The position numbers and the translations under genes were made by a program. A stretch of DNA of 64,000 nt from Boswellia sacra. Lineage: Eukaryota; Streptophyta; Magnoliopsida; Sapindales; Burseraceae. The notes beneath the pieces are model-generated. The model was not told the origin of the DNA, did not search any database, and saw only the letters and a list, made by a program, of their open reading frames with translations. The stretch spans positions 1 through 64,000 of the forward strand of contig SNVD02010212.1 of assembly GCA_013180625.2 (NCBI GenBank). Reading direction: 5' to 3'. Shown here in pieces: positions 57,730 through 64,000 of this stretch. Numbering within the stretch: the first letter of the stretch is position 1; each line of letters starts with the position of its first letter.

Positions 57730-60606
57730 TCCCCTTTTATAACTTAACTCCTTTATTTACTTGCATTTAATTCCTTTCGGTTCAATTATAATTACTTACA
57801 GTTAGATATATGTAAAACATTTCAAGGGCAAATCTTAGAGCCTTCCCTCGGATAGGATATTGACATTAATATCCCCGGCTAACGCCTGCTCGGTTCGGTT
57901 AAAAGCGGAGAGAAACCAATCGGGATTACTAAAAATATGGGTTTAGGTTGGCTATGCAATAAAATCTCCATAAATAAGTTTTTAAATTAGTAATCTTAAT
58001 TAAATAATAAAATTTTTTTTAGTTTTGAATCAAGTTTATATATCAAATTAATAAACTTTTTAAATGTATACCATAATTTTTTTAATTTTTTAGAGTCCAA
58101 CAAAAAATATAAATTAATAATTGATTAAATACATAGTATAAATAACATATAAATCCATCCTACTAAATTAATTTATCATCAATCAACATATCAATTACTC
58201 CTTAATTAGTAGATGATTCTATTACTGTATCATTTTTAGGATAAATAAAATAGACGCTCAACATCAATTATTTTCTATAGTGTAGATCCTAAATAACTTC
58301 GTACAATCTATCAACTTTTAATCATATTGATCTATTAGTTTTTTTTTTTTTTTTGATAACATGTACACGAATCTTGATTAAAAAAAATATATTATAAAAT
58401 AATTAAAAATAAAAATCTTCTTAAATTAATAATTATCCATTTATCAATAAATAAATAACATCAATAAAATAATAATTTTTATAGATATAAACAGTAAAAT
58501 TTATGAAGATTTTGTTTTATTTGTACTTAAAAATGTCTTTGCACATCCACATTTCTAAATACAAGCTATCTTAGAATTTGAAAAACTCATTTTTTAATCT
58601 TAAAAAAGAAGAAAAAAAATTCACAAATGACCTCATGTTACAACGCAGCTAATTACATCTATATCTAAATGAAAACAAAAAAATTGTCAAATTTCGACTA
58701 GATGATATTTTTCCAAGACAGTGATTTTATTCATATATTCAGAGACGGAGAGCCAGTAATTTTAGTTTTATTTATTACTTTTATTTTATTTTATTCATTT
58801 GATTGAAAGGTTAATGACAAATACATATTTGGTTTTGATTAGCTATGGAGAGATATATCAAAATAAAAAGCAACATTTTCACCTGGAGAAATAATAATAA
58901 TAGCATTGATAACGATGCTATCAGTCAACAATTTCAAAACATGAAAACTCATCATAATAATAGATTAATAAATTACAAAAAATCAATTTTAAAGTTTTAA
59001 TTATTTTATTTTAAAATTTGATTCTACTGTTTTTTTATTTGTCCCTCTTGAATCAATATCCTGGCTTATGTAATTTGTGAAATATATTCCATTTCTTATA
59101 ACAATATTTTAATCAATTATCTGTTAATCTATTAAACTTATATTATGATATTTTTTTTAATTCTAAAAATATAATAAATAAAATTTAGTTTCTCAAATTT
59201 TTAATATTAGGGTATACTCAGAAATTGATTGTCAAATAGGATAATTTGGGGTGGGGTGTACATATTAATATTTTCATCTACAAAGTTATGTGTGTAAATC
59301 CACTCATTTAGGAGTAATGATTTGTTACGTGAAATATTAAATTTATAATATGAAACGGCAAATTTAAAGTTTGTTTGTTGAAACTACTGGTGTAATAAAT
59401 GTAATTAAATTGTATTTTAGTGTTGTTATTGTTATTATTTTTGTTATTAAAACTTGGTAAAAACCCTTATCAAGATTGGTTCTCTAAGTAAATAGTAATA
59501 CGACTCTTATAAATTACTTATATAAATTCTCTCCTATCAACCTATATGACATGAAGTGATATTATAAATCAAGACAATAATTGTATAAATATACGCTAGT
59601 AATAAATCACATTAATTAAGATAGGTAATGTAGTGATTATTTAAGAATATCACATCAATTTATATAGGTAAGTTTGTATAAATAGTTTGAAAAGTAATAG
59701 CGCTTCGAAGTAAAATGTGTTTGACAACATTTGTAGAAGCAAAAGTGACTACACGAAAGATATATGATCGAATCTCGTTTTTTTCTTTTTTTTTTCAGTT
59801 TTCCTTTTAAATTTATTGCAGTTTTGGATTAGAATGTGTTTTATTATAAACTAGCTGTATTTCATGCATTATATTTGTAAATATAGATTTCACAGCTTAT
59901 TTACAGAGCAATTGATTTATTCAATAATTAATCAATTATTATTTTTTTTCATATTTTTAAATTATTAATATAATTGAAGGAACATCAGTTGGGATGGGTA
60001 TGTTTGTAATGGGCTAGAATTAAAAGCCCAAAAATAGTAGTTTATTTTCGTAAGCCCAAGATTAGTGCCAGCCCAAAGCAATCTAAGTACGAAGAGGCGG
60101 AAGTTGGGGAGGAAGAAATAAATCAGGGAGGACGATGAAGAGGGTGCGGGAAAGAAAATGAAGTTCTCTGGAGGCTCCCATTTTTTTCGCAGCTGCCAAG
60201 TCGAATCACTTGATGATACACATACGTAAAATAAAAATAAGTTTGATTGAGTAAATGTATAAAAGTTATATACATTTGTGGCGGCATATGGTTCAGTGGC
60301 TGGACTGATGCATCTTTTTTCTTTTTAAATAAAATTTGTAAATGTTGTAAAAGTTTTGTAAATAAATCATTTTTTTTTTGGTAGAAAACAGGTTGCAACC
60401 AGTCATTTCCTACGTCCACCTTAGTTTCTAGTATTGGCCTTTAGGTTTTGATTAGTAGAGGTCCAAAAGTTTTCAAAACTAACTTTCACCCTCCATATTA
60501 GCCAAAACTAATAATACTGCCCCCAAGACTAAAACCATCTCTTCTCTGTCAAGGCAAAAGCGTTAGATTATGATAATTTGGGGCTTAAAGTAACACGTGT
60601 GACGGG
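57730..60606. other. AT-rich intergenic spacer
   Basis: No gene recognised. The short (GC-richer) piece at 57840-57930 and the purine-rich piece at 60090-60180 lack coding support. Sequence is otherwise very AT-rich with homopolymer runs. Confidence 0.55.
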
Positions 60607-61988
60607 TGTTTGTAGAATTTTTCTTAAAATACGTAACACCTTGTGGTCGGTTTGGCATGCAGTGTAGCACATCATAAGATACTATACAATCCAGTACTAA
60701 ATTTATATTTTTTTTAATTATGAAAAAGGTGAAGAATATTTAACTAAATATGTATATACATAAATATAAAATTAATAATTTTAATAATTTTAATAATTAA
60801 TTATTTTAATTAAAGTTTTTTAATTTAAATAATATATTTATTTTTATAATAAAAATTAATAAGTAATTTTTTTGTAATTATTAAAATTTTTTATCATTAT
60901 TAATTTTACATCATTACTGTTTTTAAAATTAAACTCAATTAAAATTTTATTTAAAATTTTTATTTTTAATTAATAAATAAAGTTTTAAATTTATTATTTT
61001 ACTTATATTTGATATTTAAAAAAAAAAAAGCAAAAAGACAAAACTTTAATAGTTGTAATTCGTTATCCCCATTAACACATGGGTGTGAGTGAGTTAACTT
61101 TTGCTATAATAGCACCCTTCAGACATGTTCGGTGCGCGACACTGTATAGTATAATTTTACTACATTATATTAAATAGTGTAATATATGTTTTTTGTGCTA
61201 ATTTAGCATAGTATTAATTAATACAAAGTACAATCCTTAGATGCATTAATATTATATTAAATTATGTAGAGTTAATCTAGAACATTAACATTACATTTTA
61301 TTACACTAATAAAAAATGTCAAAATTATCCCTATAAAATTCTGTATATCCAACAATACCCTCTAATTTTTAAAATTTTTAAAATAAATAAAGATGTATTT
61401 AATAGATAAATTATAAAATCAAATTTATTTAAAATTTATTTTTTAAAAATAAAGAAGGGATGAAGGGAGTCACCGCCCCCTATTAGGTGACACTAGAGGT
61501 CCACTGTCCTCGTTGGACCAATTGACACCTAGCATGCTACCATAAACTCGAATTGTCTAATACCAGTGGAGGCATTGGAACCTAAGTAATTTTTTCAATA
61601 ATTAGCAACTGTTTAATAAATTACTAAATAATTAATTTTATAAATAAACTAAAAATATATTTATACTTTGTATATATTTTTTTGAAAAAAATTCTTACTT
61701 TTTTGTATAAATTAATATAATACATGAGTACACCAAACACTATAGGTAATTTTGACATAACATTATTTTTAGTACTATACAATACAATGCTATATAATAC
61801 AATATTATACTATACTATATAATATCGTGTACCAAACATGCCCTTCATGTATAGTCTTATACAATTCAATACACCCCAAAACTTGTACCAAACACAGTAA
61901 ACTTATATAATGATATCTTATGATATGTTACATTGCATACCAAACAAACCACAAGGTGTTATGTATTTTAAGAAAAATTCTACAAACA
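60607..61988. mobile_element. Inverted-repeat DNA element with a second element nested inside
   Basis: The ends are about 78-bp inverted repeats. TGTTTGTAGAATTTTTCTTA at 60607 pairs with the complement ending at 61988, and both continue through ACACCTTGTGG and CATAAGATA with few differences. Inside, a second pair is inverted: ACATGTTCGGTGCGCGACAC at about 61124 and the complement of GTGTACCAAACATGCCC at about 61830, the latter followed by TATAGTATA-like sequence on both. No protein is encoded. This is a nested pair of MITE-like elements; the superfamily is not certain (hAT-like ends are possible). Confidence 0.75.
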
Positions 61989-62399
61989 TTTAAATAAAAT
62001 TATTATTTAAAATATTATATAATCCAATATTATACCAAAAATAATATAGTATCATATTTTATCCAAATTATCCTATTTTATCTCATCCTATCCGAGCCAA
62101 ACTACTTAATATTATGCGGTGCACCAAACGGACTCTAAGAGTATTAAAGAAAGTTCTAAAGTTCAGGAGAGGCAACTTGGTCCCTTCATAGCTTGGTCTT
62201 TGATCATTAATCATTATGCTTAAAGACCAACTAATCGATCAAATATTTACAAACACCGATGCTCGACAGACTACACCATCTTTACTGTTCCCTCTTGAGG
62301 TGAAGCCCTTGTTCAAGTATAAGATTTCATATTACAAAAAGAATACAATCGAAAAACCTATACTTATATGTCAAAGAGATATAAAGATCAAGACTCAAG

Positions 62400-62446
<47 letters not shown>

Positions 62447-63731
62447 CTACTGAAACTCAAATTTATATTAAGCAACTGTAGAAGGTGATGGGAAAAGTTT
62501 TTCTCACTTGGAAAACTTGTAACATTATGATATGGAAGGAGATTTATGGAGAAATTTGAAATATACTTGGTATGCTAACAAAACCGAAATTCTACTTTAC
62601 AAAAAATTGAAATTATGTTTTTTAAAATCAAGGAAGTCGGGACAATCACCATTGAAGATCGACCCATTAAGAAGGAAAGAGAGGCGTAATTTAAAAAAAA
62701 ATCATTAAAACTGTAACCAATTTCTATAGTAATGAATATGAATAGGTAATTTATTATATAATAATAAATATTTTCAAAAGATTTATTTATCCATTGCAAT
62801 AAATTCATTATATAATGGGTTAATATTATTAATAACTCTAAACTAAAGACTAATGTTAGTAATAACCTTGACGTTTGCTCAAATATCACCTTAACTCTTT
62901 TTTTCCTTTTTTAATTAATATTAGAATTTTTATAACTTTGAGTTTTTCATTTATTCTAATTTTTTATTTAGATTAATTTAATTGACGATTAGGAATAAGT
63001 AATTATTAGATTTTTTATTATCTTAGGATTTTAATTTGATTTACTTTTCTTTTTTAATTTTTAAGTTCATATTATTAAGGCTTAGGAGTTTTTATTATTC
63101 TATTCAATTTTAATTATTAGGATTTTTATTTTGAGATTTTAATTCCAAATTAATTAGTGCTAAGACTAATTAATAATTTTTATCGTTTATCACTTCTTTT
63201 TGTTATTTTGGGATTTTATTTCTAATTACAAATTTATTTTTTAGGTGCAGAGTTGTTGTTTTTATTATTTTGTTTTTAATTAAAAAGAGGTTGTGGTTGT
63301 GTGATTGACACAAGTTGCCCTGACTATTAATACTCCTAGTATTTGGGCACTTATAAGAAAATGATAACCGGAACGAGTCTTATTATCTATTATTGACTCA
63401 CTGTGTCTTCATAGCATAAATTTGATAAAATAATTTTATAATATTAGTAATGTTATATTACTAAAAACTATAAGAGTTTTCTTAGTTATTATTATTATAA
63501 TTTCTAACTTAGCACTCTGCATCAGCTTAAAAAAATACTTAAAAAATCCTAGTTGGGATTCCATGTTCCTACCATTAAAGAAACTCAAAGTCAACATCAA
63601 CGTGTCTCAAACCCTCCATAAAAGTCTTGTCAAACCACACGACACCTTACAAGTATGTTTTATACAATTGTATTTACCACATGCTCATAAAAGATATTGT
63701 ATTTCTCTCTCACTCATTTTTTTCTCTCAAA
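61989..63731. other. AT-rich spacer, possibly including an LTR of the gypsy fragment at the right edge
   Basis: No gene. 62030-62145 ends in GCACCAAACGGACTCTAAG, which resembles the end of another MITE. 62880-63420 consists of T-rich sequence with repeated TTAGGATTTT(A/T) phrases that could be LTR or untranslated sequence of the element starting at about 63732, but no second copy is in view. Confidence 0.4.
62403..62445. repeat. (TA)n microsatellite
   Basis: About 21 TA units. The ORF at 62216-62446 ends in an Ile/Tyr run because of it and is not a gene. Confidence 0.95.
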
Positions 63732-64000
63732 TATAATATTTCTTTAGTCTATCCATGTTGATTGGTTTAGTGAATTCATTCCCTACCATATTTGTTGACT
63801 TGACGATGCCGCTAGACATGACTCTTTTCACAATGTATGGACCCTTCTAGTTGGGCTTGAACTTTCGCCTTGGATCAAAACAAAATTGGTCTAGCTTGCC
63901 TGAGAACTGGTTCTTTTACTTTGAAAGCTTGAGCGATGCGCTTCTGATACAACTACATGTGATATCTTGCTTTCATTCTTTTCTCATCCAACAATGCCAA
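63732..64000 (-). pseudogene. C-terminal end of a Ty3/gypsy integrase/polyprotein
   Basis: From the right edge the minus strand encodes LALLDEKRMKARYHM, a stop, LYQKRIAQAFK, then after a frameshift FDPRRKFKPN, a stop, KGPYIVKRVMSSGIVKS and EFTKPINMDRLKK. This is the typical tail of plant gypsy polyproteins after the integrase core. Stops and a frameshift show decay. The main part of the element lies outside the window, to the right. Confidence 0.82.

Noticed and set aside
62216..62446. Plus-strand ORF with Ile/Tyr tail
   Set aside because: Open only because of the (TA)n run; the N-terminal part has no homology that I recognise.

Overview
The window is nuclear DNA of a flowering plant, most likely a eudicot. 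The evidence is AT-rich spacer, spliced genes with plant homologues, Athila-type gypsy, Sirevirus-type copia, Mutator-like and CACTA elements. I cannot name the species. Only one ordinary host gene is visible; nearly everything from 1 to 48008 is nested transposable elements. Gene identities come from reading translations and from remembered family sequences, since no search could be run.

1-12145: the left end is the 5' part (minus strand) of a deleted Athila-type gypsy element with a 1.4 kb LTR at 3176-4586. It sits inside a DUF1985 (Ulp1-associated) gene of a Mutator-like element (MULE). That MULE also carries a mudrA-like transposase split over two frames (7077-9900) and arrays of CTCGAC/GTCGAG repeats. 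A small Pack-MULE-like element (10921-12145) follows, carrying one exon of a SAR1 GTPase gene.

15149-48008: one old Sirevirus-like copia element with two LTRs and a matching GTAAA target duplication on both sides. Two CACTA transposons sit inside it. CACTA-1 (19496-34015, duplication ACT) is inserted in the reverse transcriptase. CACTA-2 (35163-44439, duplication TCA) lies in the region after pol. Neither CACTA shows a transposase. Instead both are packed with intron-containing fragments of unrelated host genes, and every fragment I could orient lies on the minus strand. CACTA-1 holds pieces of SDH2, an HD-Zip IV factor, ABCG7, cytosolic PheRS alpha, NEDD1, LEC14B, CIP7, a TDP1-like gene and a cysteine-synthase-like gene, plus one unassigned exon. 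CACTA-2 holds pieces of a HGSNAT-like gene, TRAPP-II subunit TRS130, plastid pyruvate kinase and eIF3a, plus two unassigned exons. This pair of gene-collecting CACTA elements is the most striking content of the window.

48009-64000: an apparently intact ARID-HMG gene (HMGB15-like, 445 residues, six coding exons, minus strand, 49574-55877), then AT-rich spacer with a nested inverted-repeat element (60607-61988) and the decayed integrase end of another gypsy element at the right edge. The HMGB15-like gene is the only feature likely to make a normal cellular protein.
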